Below, piece after piece: positions 32,505 to 41,711 of a DNA stretch of 64,000 nt (position 1 is its first letter; each line of letters starts with the position of its first letter). Source of the DNA: Nitrosospira multiformis. GTDB lineage: Bacteria; Pseudomonadota; Gammaproteobacteria; Burkholderiales; Nitrosomonadaceae. The translations under genes were made by a program, and so were the position numbers. The notes beneath the pieces were generated by a model, which worked only from the letters and a program-made list of their open reading frames with translations, ran no database searches and was not told where the DNA came from. Location of the stretch: contig NZ_FOHI01000002.1 in assembly GCF_900111585.1 (NCBI RefSeq), positions 124,001 to 188,000 of the forward strand, in the 5' to 3' direction.

Positions 32505-33842
32505 TCATCGGTCCGCGACGAATTTCAGGACGTTTCCGTTGATGCAATAGCGCTTGTGGCTGGGGGGCGGCCCGTCATGAAATAGATGGCCGAGATGAAT
32601 GCCCGAGCTTGCGCTCCGTACTTCAATCCGTTTCATGCCGTGAGAGTTGTCTTCGTGCAGAGTAACGGCACCTTCCACCGGTTCAAAGAAACTTGGCCAC
32701 CCCGTTCCACTTTCAAATTTGGTATTGCTGTAAAAGAGGGTTGCGCCTGTGACAGGGTCGACAAATCTTCCCGGACGCTTTTCATCCAGATTGGACGCGG
32801 TAAAAGGAGGCTCGGTACCTTGCTTGAAGGCGATTTTCTGCTGCTCGGGCGACAGCAGTTGAAAACCCAGCCATTTCCAGAAATTGGATTTCTCGCCGTT
32901 GTATCCCGTGTAGCGAGCAACCTCCTTACCGTTCTTGAACAGCACGATGGTGGGGGCCGCGAACAAGGGTTTTTCCAGAGTCCAACCGCTGGGCGGATTC
33001 GAGTTCAACGTCCTGGCAATCGGCACTTCCGCTTGCCAATGGCTCATTATGTCTTTTTCGAAGCGTTCGCAAAATTCGCAATGCTCGGCCTCGAACGCCA
33101 CCAACTGCCGGGCAGGATTCAGATCGTCGCTCCTCAGGGCCTCCAAGCCCATTTTGGATGGTATCGAGGCCACAGAAGTGCCGGAAGAGATGGAAGACGT
33201 ATGCGTTTGCGCAACTTTCCTGACTGACCCGGGGTATTTCACTCCGATACCACCCAAGCCGCAATACCCATCGGGATTCTTTTTCAGATAGTTCTGGTGA
33301 TATTCCTCAGCGGTGATGTAATTCTTGAGTGGCAGGATCTCAGTAGTGATTCTGCCGTAACCCGCAGCATCGAGTGCTTTTTGATAAGCAGTCCGGGTTG
33401 CCAGTCCCACAGCTTTCTGGTTCGCGTCATGGTAATAGATGGCACTTCGATAATTACTGCCGATATCGTTCCCCTGGCGATTGCCCTGAGTGGGGTCATG
33501 GCTCTCCCAGAATTTGGCCAGCACTGTTTCCAGCGTTACCTTGTCTGGATCGAAAACCACCTTGACCACTTCCGCATGATTGCGCACTGTAGTTTTACCG
33601 GTACGAAGCGCTCTTTCATGATTCAAAATGTCCTGATAACCAGCGCCGGGAAGGTCACCCCCTGCATACCCGCTTTCCACATCGACGACCCCGGGAATTT
33701 CTCCCATGCGCTTCTCCGCACCCCAGAAGCAGCCCATCCCTAGAACGACGTAATCCGTTGTCTGCCCAGGTGTGATTTTCTCCACTGCATATGCACCCAT
33801 AATAATGCCCAAGGCCGCTGCCATAGCTACAACCCTTTTCAT
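32505..33842 (-). CDS. msrAB: exported fused methionine sulfoxide reductase MsrA-thioredoxin-MsrB
   Basis: A 445-residue protein repairing both diastereomers of methionine sulfoxide in exported proteins. An N-terminal signal peptide (residues 1-19, cleavage near AYA) is followed by MsrA (about 28-205). MsrA has GCFWG (Cys38 catalytic) and the resolving Cys in PDGYCGLGG. A thioredoxin-like linker (about 240-340) carries CEFCERFE, a CxxC. MsrB (about 345-445) has SGTGWPSF, HLGHLFHDGP and the catalytic Cys433 in KRYCING. The MsrB part lacks all four zinc-binding cysteines (it reads VDPVTG and RSASSG at those places), so it is a zinc-free form. The order differs from PilB of Neisseria, where thioredoxin is first. 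Confidence 0.9.
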   Translation of the reverse strand: MKRVVAMAAALGIIMGAYAVEKITPGQTTDYVVLGMGCFWGAEKRMGEIPGVVDVESGYAGGDLPGAGYQDILNHERALRTGKTTVRNHAEVVKVVFDPDKVTLETVLAKFWESHDPTQGNRQGNDIGSNYRSAIYYHDANQKAVGLATRTAYQKALDAAGYGRITTEILPLKNYITAEEYHQNYLKKNPDGYCGLGGIGVKYPGSVRKVAQTHTSSISSGTSVASIPSKMGLEALRSDDLNPARQLVAFEAEHCEFCERFEKDIMSHWQAEVPIARTLNSNPPSGWTLEKPLFAAPTIVLFKNGKEVARYTGYNGEKSNFWKWLGFQLLSPEQQKIAFKQGTEPPFTASNLDEKRPGRFVDPVTGATLFYSNTKFESGTGWPSFFEPVEGAVTLHEDNSHGMKRIEVRSASSGIHLGHLFHDGPPPSHKRYCINGNVLKFVADR

Positions 33843-34132
33843 TTCAAGATGCCCCTATATAAATCCTGGTCACGAGATCTCGATCTCGTTTTTTGATACT
33901 CCAGTGCAATTTGAAATCTGAAATGAAAATAAATTCCCCTGAGTACAACGATCGGGAGAGAGGAGGGGAACGTCTCATGCATTCTTTTCCTTTCCGGGCC
34001 TGCGGTGGCTGCCAGAGTATCTCAAGGCGGCAGAAGCTCGGAAGCAATAACAGAGAATTTAATAAGGGGCCCATTTAGGACCTGTAGCGTTGGAACTCTA
34101 CCCGACTGGGGCACGGTGTTTGAGGGGAAGAG

Positions 34133-36985
34133 TCAATGACAAAGCGTTATGGGGCGCGGCTCTTCAATCGCATACCCTTGGGCATAGTCAACACCTATCT
34201 TTCGCAGCGCCTCAAGAAAAGACTCTTCCTCTACCCATTCCGCTATCGTTTGGATTTTCATTACATGGCCTATATGATTAATCGCCTCAACCATAGCATG
34301 GTCAATAGGATCACTGAGCATGCCCTTGATGAATGCTCCATCGATTTTTAAATAGTCTACAAGCAAGTGCTTGAGGTAAGTAAAGGAGGACATTCCGCTG
34401 CCAAAATCGTCAAGGGAGAAGCGACAGCCGAGTTCCTTTAGCTTGCGGATCAATGCGGCAGCCTGAGTAAGGTTTGCGATTGCCACAGTTTCCGTAATCT
34501 CGAAACAGATCCCGGCAGGATCAACCTGAGATTGCTTCAATTGGTCCACCACGAAATCGTATAAATGCTCATCGCAAATAGATGCGCCTGAGAGATTGAT
34601 AGTGCAGGTGTCTTTTGTGCCTTGTGAGCGATATGAAGCGTATTGGGCAAAGGCATTGGTGATTACCCATCTGTCGAGTTGAGGCATGAGGCCGTAGCGC
34701 TCCGCCGCGGGGATGAAGGCCATGGGAGGTACTAGCTCGCCATTTTCTCCTTTCATTCGCAGCAGTATCTCGTAGTGGTTAGCGCTTGAAGGTGCGGAAA
34801 GGGGCAATATTTTCTGTGAATACAGTACGAACCGCTGCTTGTCGAGAGCTTTGTGCAGGCGCTCCACCCATCCCATCTCGCCACGGCGTTTCTCGAGGTT
34901 CTTGTCATCGGAAGCATAGAGTTGAACACGGTTACGCCCCTTATCCTTGGCAAGAAAGCAAGCCGTGTCTGCCATACGTAAAACGTCCGAGAAAGTTTGC
35001 TCGCCACTGGAGAAAGTAGCCAGCCCGATGCTTATCCCAAGCGAGAACACCCGCTCTTCCCAGACGAAACGGAACTCCTGCACGGTTTGCCGCAGCACTT
35101 CAGCCACGCGAAATGCCGATCCCCTTGGACATCTTTCAAGCAATAAGCCGAATTCATCTCCTCCCAGGCGCGCCAAAGTATCATCCTTTCGCAACTTTGC
35201 TTGCAGGAGGCTGGTGAGTTGTTTCAGCAACTCATCCCCTGCAAGGTGACCACAAGTGTCGTTTACGATCTTGAATTGATCGAGATCAAGATAAAGCAAA
35301 GTATGCTCGTCAGCTCCTTTATCGTGCTCCAGGACCTGTTTCAGACGCCGCTCGAATTCATGCCTGTTGATCAGCCCCGTCAAGGCGTCATGCGTCGCCT
35401 GATAGCGCATTTCCATCGCCATCTTCTGTGCATGGCTGACATCGCGGAATACCAGCACGACACCGATAATTGAACCATTTTGGTCTCGAATGGGCGCGGC
35501 CGAGTCTTCGATCGGAAAGGTTTGACCGTCTCGCCGTATGAGCAGCGCATGTGAATTAAGACTTACGGTCTCCTTATTCCTTAAAACCCTTTCGGCTGGA
35601 CTAGATGCCAGCTCGTTGGTTTCTGCATGGATGATTTGAAATACGTCTTGAAGAGGCAAACCCTTTGCGTCATCGGAACTACACCCAGCCATGGCTTCCG
35701 CGACCGGATTCAGATAGGTAACGCTTCCTTCGGTATCCGTTGTGATAACGGCGTCACCAATACAGCTCAAGGTAACGCGCAGGAGTTCCTTTTCTTCAAA
35801 AAGCGCCTTTTCCGCTATTTCACGCTCAGTGAGATCCCGTCTGAGTTGAGTTTGGATTTCCTTAGTACGCTTGCGCTCGGTGATATCGCGGATGGCACTG
35901 GATACCAGGATTCCTTCTTCGGTTTCAATGGGACTAAGACTGATTTCAACAGGAAATTCAGTGCCATCGCGGCGGAGGCCGTAGAGCTCGAGTCCGATGC
36001 CCATTGGACGCGTGCGGGGTGCACGGAAAAAATCTTCCCGAAACCCGGGATGTTTTGAGCGGTAACGGGGTGGAATAAGCATCTCCATCTTTTTACCGAG
36101 CAACTGTTCTCGCTGGTAGTCAAACAATTTTTCGGTTTGGGAATTCACCAGCACGATTTCGCCATTGCGATTCACAATGACGATCGCATCGGGTGCCGCT
36201 TCCAGCAGTCCGCGAAATTTCTGCTCGGCTTTTTTTCGATCGCTGATATCGCGGATTGCACTTATGCTAAACCTGCCTTCATCCGTTTCAATGGGACTCA
36301 AGCTGATTTCCACTGGAAATTCGGGGCCGTCCTTGCGAAACCCGTATAGCTCCCAGTCGGCGGCGACCATTCGGATATGCGGATGGGTAAAGTAAGCTGT
36401 GCGTTCTCCCGAATGGAGGCCGCGCTTGCGAGGGGGCAGCAGCATTTCCACGGGCTGGCCGCGAAGTTCGTCTGCGCTATATCCGAACAGTTTCTCCGTT
36501 TGCGTGTTGATCAGGACTATCCGTCCTGTCGAGTTCACTATGACTATTCCATCTGGTATTGAATCGAGCAAATTGCCGAATTTGGTATTGATCAACTTGG
36601 CATCGCGCAACGCTTTGATATGCGTGATATCTGTACTTGTAATCAGGACGTAGCCGTCCTGGCGCTGATCCTGCGACAGGACTTTGAATGACATGTTTAC
36701 ATAGACCAGCAAGCCGTCTTTTTTGCGACATAAGATCTCATCCACTGAAGCCCTTGCCTCGTGCGTATTTCTCAGGCTCTGGTTGATCTTGGATCGATGA
36801 TCAGGAGCACCGACGAGTTCAGTAAGCCTCCTTTGCAAGGCTTCCGCCACCGTATGGCCAAATATCGATTGCGCGCCCTTGTTCCAATAAACGACAACGC
36901 CCTCGGCAGTGGTAACAATTGCGCCGCCGGGCATTTCATCAAGAACAAGTTTGCCAAAATCTGTTGCTATTACCTTCGGTTCCAT
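34133..36985 (-). CDS. PAS(x4)-GGDEF-EAL c-di-GMP enzyme
   Basis: A 950-residue cytoplasmic sensor with no membrane segment. Four PAS domains lie at about 8-125, 135-250, 258-375 and 395-515; the second and third are near-duplicates (both carry [12 protein letters not shown]). The diguanylate cyclase domain has an intact GGDEF at 608-612 ([13 protein letters not shown]). The EAL domain has EILLRM (Glu739), EITET, DDFGSG, KIDGAFI and AEWVEEE, so most catalytic acids are kept. The protein could make or break c-di-GMP. It points away from the chemosensory operon, with 554 bases between them that hold a strong dyad. PAS ligands cannot be told; redox, oxygen or NO sensing are all possible. Confidence 0.93.
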   Translation of the reverse strand: MEPKVIATDFGKLVLDEMPGGAIVTTAEGVVVYWNKGAQSIFGHTVAEALQRRLTELVGAPDHRSKINQSLRNTHEARASVDEILCRKKDGLLVYVNMSFKVLSQDQRQDGYVLITSTDITHIKALRDAKLINTKFGNLLDSIPDGIVIVNSTGRIVLINTQTEKLFGYSADELRGQPVEMLLPPRKRGLHSGERTAYFTHPHIRMVAADWELYGFRKDGPEFPVEISLSPIETDEGRFSISAIRDISDRKKAEQKFRGLLEAAPDAIVIVNRNGEIVLVNSQTEKLFDYQREQLLGKKMEMLIPPRYRSKHPGFREDFFRAPRTRPMGIGLELYGLRRDGTEFPVEISLSPIETEEGILVSSAIRDITERKRTKEIQTQLRRDLTEREIAEKALFEEKELLRVTLSCIGDAVITTDTEGSVTYLNPVAEAMAGCSSDDAKGLPLQDVFQIIHAETNELASSPAERVLRNKETVSLNSHALLIRRDGQTFPIEDSAAPIRDQNGSIIGVVLVFRDVSHAQKMAMEMRYQATHDALTGLINRHEFERRLKQVLEHDKGADEHTLLYLDLDQFKIVNDTCGHLAGDELLKQLTSLLQAKLRKDDTLARLGGDEFGLLLERCPRGSAFRVAEVLRQTVQEFRFVWEERVFSLGISIGLATFSSGEQTFSDVLRMADTACFLAKDKGRNRVQLYASDDKNLEKRRGEMGWVERLHKALDKQRFVLYSQKILPLSAPSSANHYEILLRMKGENGELVPPMAFIPAAERYGLMPQLDRWVITNAFAQYASYRSQGTKDTCTINLSGASICDEHLYDFVVDQLKQSQVDPAGICFEITETVAIANLTQAAALIRKLKELGCRFSLDDFGSGMSSFTYLKHLLVDYLKIDGAFIKGMLSDPIDHAMVEAINHIGHVMKIQTIAEWVEEESFLEALRKIGVDYAQGYAIEEPRPITLCH

Positions 36986-37539
36986 TCAGATTTACGAAAA
37001 ATAGGAAAGACTTTAAAAGGGAGAAGTCAATAGCTGCAAAAGATTATAGATGGCACGGAAATGGCTATTGTGCTGTTAATCATTCGCTGGCTTTCTATGC
37101 CAGCAGATTGGCTGACACTTACATCATGGCTTTGGCGTTAAAAGAGGTAAAGCTATTTGTACCTGTAAGATTTTACAGGTGCAAAAGTACTCATTCTGTA
37201 GTCTCATATGTTTATTAACTCACCGGAATACAGCAAGTATTTCTTTAAAAAAGCTGGCAGTGATAACTAGACATGCTGTTTCCAGCAATGCAGAGCCGAT
37301 AGTGAAAGCGGAATAATTCAATGTAACCTGGTTTTCGAGTTTTCTCGGCTTGTCACCCAGGTACCCGCGATAGAAGGGCGGGCAATACCGAAAATTCAAC
37401 TAACTCTTAGTGCGGGCTATGACTGCCCAGAAGAGCTAACCTGGTCTTGTCTGTCTTGGCATCTTATTCCTTTACTCCCACTCGGTGAGAAGATGGTGCT
37501 CGCTGAGGCGCTCCATCACTATAACAATTTATATCAATC
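36986..37539. other. divergent regulatory region of the signalling island
   Basis: 554 bases between the PAS-GGDEF-EAL gene and the first cheW, with no supported gene. It should contain both promoters. The notable element is the dyad at 37157-37184. I could not pick out a good -35/-10 pair for either side. Confidence 0.45.
37157..37184. promoter_or_regulatory. dyad-symmetric possible operator
   Basis: ACCTGTAA (37161-37168) and TTACAGGT (37173-37180) form a perfect 8-base inverted repeat around GATT. The symmetry extends to TTG/CAA with one mismatch, so 11 of 12 positions pair. It is a plausible dimer-binding site between divergent c-di-GMP genes. It has no T run, so a terminator is unlikely. 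Confidence 0.45.
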
Positions 37540-38016
37540 ATGAAGTTTGATACCACAGTAAGGGCCGGAAATCATTATTTGATTTTTTTCCTGGATGATC
37601 AGCGCTACTCCTTGCATTTGCCTGCGGTGGAGAGTGTCGCACGCATGGTTTATATAACACCGCTACCCGGAGCGCCGGAAATTGTGCTCGGTGTAGTTAA
37701 TCTTCGCGGCAAAGTTGTCCCTATCGTGAACATCCGGCAACGGTTTGATCTCCCAAAGCGCGAAATTTTGCTGACTGACTGGCTGATTTTCGCTCATACG
37801 ACGACCCGTCTTGTGGGGCTGGCGGTAAATTCAGTGATGGGAGTTGAGGAATGTCTGGAACAATGTGTGGTTCCAACAGCTGAATTCTTTCCTCCCCTCA
37901 AGTACTTAAAGGGAGTCATCAAATTTCAGGATGGATTGATCCTTATCCAGAATCTTGGCGAATTCCTTTCATTAGAAGAAGAAAAGTCCTTGGATTTGGC
38001 GCTTAGTACCTCATAG
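37540..38016 (+). CDS. cheW: CheW-type coupling protein (WspB-like)
   Basis: CheW proteins join receptors to the CheA kinase. The 158-residue protein is one CheW domain: FFLDDQRYSLHLPAVESV, ITPLPGAPEIVLGVVNLRGKVVPIVNI (the classical core) and LIFAHTTTRLVGLAVNSVMGV. It is the first gene of the chemosensory operon, with cheR starting 3 bases after its stop. In Wsp systems this place is taken by WspB. No other domain is present. Confidence 0.92.
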   Translation: MKFDTTVRAGNHYLIFFLDDQRYSLHLPAVESVARMVYITPLPGAPEIVLGVVNLRGKVVPIVNIRQRFDLPKREILLTDWLIFAHTTTRLVGLAVNSVMGVEECLEQCVVPTAEFFPPLKYLKGVIKFQDGLILIQNLGEFLSLEEEKSLDLALSTS

Positions 38017-38019
38017 GGC

Positions 38020-39525
38020 ATGCAAATCACCCTTCCTCATATGCTGGTCTCGCAGCTAAGTGATTTAATAGCGATGAAGATGGGCTTGTATTATCCGCAA
38101 AAGCGCTGGGGTGACCTCGAGCGCGCAATTGCGGCTGCCGCACCCGAGCTTGACATGCCGGACACCGAAACAGCTGCCCGTCACCTCCTTTCCACTTCCC
38201 TGACCCGCAGACAGATCGAAATACTTGCTTGCCACCTTACTGTCGGGGAGACCTACTTCTTCCGGGAGCAGAAATGCCTGGACGTACTTGAACAAAGTAT
38301 TCTTCCGGAACTGATACGGAAATGCAAAGAAAACAATCGCCAACTGCGGATTTGGAGTGCGGGCTGTTGCACGGGCGAAGAACCCTATTCGATTGCCATA
38401 CTCCTTGATCGATTGTTCAAGAAGCATGGGGGGGAATGGAATGCGACAATCCTTGCAACAGACATCAATCCGGTATTCCTGGATCGAGCAGCCGAAGGTT
38501 TATATAGAGAGTGGGCTTTTCGGGGGACCCCGGGTTGGATTAAAGAGCGTTACTTTAAACGGAAAAAAAACGGCCTATTCGAGATAGTGCCGCATATCCG
38601 TAAAAGAGTAACGTTCTCCAATCTAAATCTGGCCGAGGATGTGTATGCATCGCAGGCCAATGGCACCCGCGTCGTGGACATCATCTTCTGTCGAAATGTG
38701 CTGATGTATTTCAACCCCCAGGCAGTTAAAAGGATTGGACAGGGCTTTCATCGATCTCTAGTCGACTACGGATGGCTCATTGTGAGTCCCGTGGAAATGT
38801 CTAGCGACTCGTTTCCTCAGTTCCGACTTCATACCGTTTCCGGAACCGGCCTCTATCAGAAGATTGACAGTCACGACGTGCATGGAAATGGCAATTACTT
38901 CTCCTTTGGTCCGTCATCGGATGCCTTATACGAGGTAACTTCAGCTTCACCCTCCAGTCTGCAGGCCTGGGAAACGGCCCATTCGCTCGAAAGTATGCAA
39001 CCGCAAATATTGCCGGTGGCATCAAGCTCTTTCACTCAGCTAACAAGCGTGCAAGACGTTGCAAGCCAACCAGCGAATCAAGAGTGGTCCAATACGCTTT
39101 ATCACGAAGCCCGTCGCTATGCCGATCGAGGCGACCTCACCAAGGCTGTAAAGCAGTGCGAGGAAGCAATTGCCGCTAACAAACTGAACCCTGCGGCTTA
39201 CTATCTCCTGGCAACGATTCACCAGGAGCTGGGGCAGGCCAAGGAAGCAATGCGGTACCTGATGAATACGCTATATCTTGATCCTGATCTTGTGCTTGCC
39301 CATTTTGCTTTGGGTAACCTCTGCCTGACGCAGGGCAAAAGCCGGGAAGCAGAACGTCATTTTGACAATGCACTATCGCTGTTGAATGGATATTCATCCA
39401 ACGACATTCTCCCGGACTCAGGCGGCCTGACCGCCGGAGATCTCGCTCATTTCATTACCTCTATAAGAATATGTGATTCACTCAATCATCAGGAAATAAA
39501 GAGTAGAGCATCACATGACAACTAG
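38020..39525 (+). CDS. cheR: CheR methyltransferase with C-terminal TPR repeats (WspC-like)
   Basis: CheR methylates glutamates on the receptor using SAM. The 501-residue protein has the CheR domain at about 10-275: TVGETYFFRE, RIWSAGCCTGEEPYSIAILL (SAM site), ILATDINPVFLDRA and IIFCRNVLMYF. A linker of about 80 residues leads to TPR repeats (about 355-455, AAYYLLATIHQELGQAKEAM and following). CheR-TPR fusions are typical of Wsp/Frz-like arrays rather than flagellar chemotaxis, and the TPR may control docking. It overlaps the next cheW by 11 bases. Confidence 0.94.
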   Translation: MQITLPHMLVSQLSDLIAMKMGLYYPQKRWGDLERAIAAAAPELDMPDTETAARHLLSTSLTRRQIEILACHLTVGETYFFREQKCLDVLEQSILPELIRKCKENNRQLRIWSAGCCTGEEPYSIAILLDRLFKKHGGEWNATILATDINPVFLDRAAEGLYREWAFRGTPGWIKERYFKRKKNGLFEIVPHIRKRVTFSNLNLAEDVYASQANGTRVVDIIFCRNVLMYFNPQAVKRIGQGFHRSLVDYGWLIVSPVEMSSDSFPQFRLHTVSGTGLYQKIDSHDVHGNGNYFSFGPSSDALYEVTSASPSSLQAWETAHSLESMQPQILPVASSSFTQLTSVQDVASQPANQEWSNTLYHEARRYADRGDLTKAVKQCEEAIAANKLNPAAYYLLATIHQELGQAKEAMRYLMNTLYLDPDLVLAHFALGNLCLTQGKSREAERHFDNALSLLNGYSSNDILPDSGGLTAGDLAHFITSIRICDSLNHQEIKSRASHDN

Positions 39526-40153
39526 AACCTTAGGGTTTCAAAAAAGGAAAGTGGCTTCCAGAAATTCTCTCGAGCTCGAGCAGAACCAGAATTCTCCTCG
39601 TGCAACAGTGGAGAGCACTTGGATGCCTTCCAATGAAAAAATTCAGCAGATCTTGCAATTGAGGGCATTGGCCCTGGCTCAGGAGTTACCGGCTCAAGAG
39701 GTACGGAATGAAGACATTGAAATCGTGGAATTTATTCTTGGTTGTGAACGTTACGCCCTCGAATCGTGCTATGTCACTCAGGTCGCCGAGGTTGAGGACA
39801 TCACATCGCTGCCCTGCACCCCTGATTTTATTCGCGGCATTGTTACCCTGCGCGGGGAGATCCTGCCGGTCATTGACCTGAAGAAGTTTTTCGAAGTGCC
39901 GGAGAAGGAGTTGCGTGGACGCAACAAAGTTATCGTACTGCAGTCGGGAAAAATGACTTTCAGCATTCTGGTGGACGAAGTCCTTGGAGCCCGGTCTATC
40001 CCGGCAACCGACATTCAGTCATCTTTACCCACTCTTATGGGCATTCGTAAGAAATACCTCAAGGGAATAACCTCGGAGCGACTAGTGGTTCTTGATGCGG
40101 AAAATCTTCTCATGGATGAGAGCATCGTTGTAGATGAGCAAGTAGCCGAGTAG
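39515..40153 (+). CDS. cheW: second CheW-type coupling protein with N-terminal extension (WspD-like)
   Basis: A 212-residue CheW protein with about 70 residues ahead of the CheW fold, as in WspD. The domain (about 72-205) has EFILGCERYALESCYVTQV, FIRGIVTLRGEILPVIDLKKFF and FSILVDEVLGARSI. The N-terminal stretch is charged and probably flexible or helical (LQLRALALAQEL). Two CheWs in one array allow two coupling roles. The MCP gene begins 64 bases later with its own AAAGGA ribosome site. Confidence 0.92.
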   Translation: MTTRTLGFQKRKVASRNSLELEQNQNSPRATVESTWMPSNEKIQQILQLRALALAQELPAQEVRNEDIEIVEFILGCERYALESCYVTQVAEVEDITSLPCTPDFIRGIVTLRGEILPVIDLKKFFEVPEKELRGRNKVIVLQSGKMTFSILVDEVLGARSIPATDIQSSLPTLMGIRKKYLKGITSERLVVLDAENLLMDESIVVDEQVAE

Positions 40154-40217
40154 AGAAGTATCGAAATGGGTGAAGACACTGAATTTAAATGACGAAACGA
40201 AGTTTTGAAAGGACAGC

Positions 40218-41711
40218 ATGACCATCAGTGAAAAGATAATTGGAGGGTATTCCGTCATACTGGCGCTTCTTGCACTCTCTACCGCTGTGGCATTCTATGC
40301 ACTTAGCCAGACACAGGCGGCCTACGATCATTTCCTTCGCGTAGACGAGCGGCTGATGGAAAGTGCGAATGAATTGCGGATTGCGGGGTTTGCGCAACAA
40401 ACCTACGTTCGGGGTATTCTGCTTTATCCAGACCTGCAGAAGACCAACCAGGTGCTCCTCCAAGACAATGATCGCCAGTTCAAGCAAATCCTCGAAAAAA
40501 TTCGACAGCTAATGAGTGGAAACAAGGGGGATAGTCTACTCAACGAGCTCGAATCCCTGCACCAGCAATTGGACGGGGCCCAGCAACAAGCCGTCCGGCT
40601 CTCGTTTGATCAAAAACCCGAGGAAGCGCTCGCCTTCGTGACTAACACATTCCGCCCGCTCAGCCTTGCATTTATAGATAAGGCCAAGCGTTTCTATGAA
40701 CAACAATCTGCAATTCTGGAAAGTAGAAAAATTGAAGCCGCGGATAAAGTGAGCTCTTATGCCACTACATTGGTGTCCGTTTCTTTATTTACTGTTTTAG
40801 TTGGACTAACAATCGGCATTCGCCTGAGCAGGGCGATTACCCGACAACTCCGGGAGAACATCGTCCAACTTGCGTCGTCTTCAGCAGAGATTCTTTCCAC
40901 CACTTCCCAGGTTGCCGCTGGCGCAGCCGAAACCGCAGCCGCAGTAAGCGAGACAACCGCCACCGTGGAAGAGGTCAAGCAAACCGCATTGACTACGAGC
41001 CAGAAAGCTAAATATGTATCAGACAATGCGCAGAAAGTTTCCAATATCTCCGAGGCTGGACGCAAATCGGTGGGGGAGGTTATTAGTGGAATGAATCGGA
41101 TCCAGGAGCAGATGGAATCCATAGCTGAGAGCATTATGCAGCTCTCCAAGCAGGGGCATGCCATCGGCGAGATCATTGCCACAGTCAACGACTTGGCTGA
41201 ACAATCCAATTTGTTGGCCGTAAATGCCGCTATTGAGGCGACGCGGGCTGGGGAACAAGGTAAGAGTTTTGGCGTAGTTGCTCGGGAGATAAGAAGTCTG
41301 GCGGATCAATCCAGACAAGCCACTGCCCAGGTGCGAAACATTCTGGGTGATATTCAGAAAGCGACTAATGCTGCGGTACTCGCCACTGAGCAAGGCAATA
41401 AAGCGGTGGAGGCGGGGGTCAGGCAATCCACCGAGACGGGTGAAGCAATCCGCCTACTATCCACCAGCATCAGTGAGGCAGCGCAAGCAGCTACCCAAAT
41501 TGCGGCATCAAGCAAGCAACAAATGGTCGGCATGGACCAGGTGGCGATGGCCATGACTAACATCCAGCAGGCGAGCGAACAGAACGTGGCAGGTACCAGG
41601 CAGGCAGAATCAGCGGCACAAGGCTTGTATGAGATGGGGAATAAATTGAGTGTCCTCGTAGGCAGCAAGAAAGACTATTTCGTAAAAGAAGTGGAAAAAG
41701 CCCATGCCTGA
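40218..41711 (+). CDS. methyl-accepting chemotaxis protein without HAMP (WspA-like)
   Basis: The 497-residue receptor of the array. Membrane helices lie at about 7-28 and 188-208. Between them is a helical periplasmic region of the four-helix-bundle sensor type (about 30-185). Right after the second helix come TRQLRENIVQLASSSAEIL and methylation-helix heptads (AETAAAVSETTATVEEV), so I see no room for a HAMP domain. The hairpin tip that touches CheA/CheW is EQSNLLAVNAAIEATRAGEQG (near residue 335). The gene overlaps cheA by 8 bases. The ligand is unknown; the Wsp model suggests a surface-contact or envelope cue. Confidence 0.93.
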   Translation: MTISEKIIGGYSVILALLALSTAVAFYALSQTQAAYDHFLRVDERLMESANELRIAGFAQQTYVRGILLYPDLQKTNQVLLQDNDRQFKQILEKIRQLMSGNKGDSLLNELESLHQQLDGAQQQAVRLSFDQKPEEALAFVTNTFRPLSLAFIDKAKRFYEQQSAILESRKIEAADKVSSYATTLVSVSLFTVLVGLTIGIRLSRAITRQLRENIVQLASSSAEILSTTSQVAAGAAETAAAVSETTATVEEVKQTALTTSQKAKYVSDNAQKVSNISEAGRKSVGEVISGMNRIQEQMESIAESIMQLSKQGHAIGEIIATVNDLAEQSNLLAVNAAIEATRAGEQGKSFGVVAREIRSLADQSRQATAQVRNILGDIQKATNAAVLATEQGNKAVEAGVRQSTETGEAIRLLSTSISEAAQAATQIAASSKQQMVGMDQVAMAMTNIQQASEQNVAGTRQAESAAQGLYEMGNKLSVLVGSKKDYFVKEVEKAHA

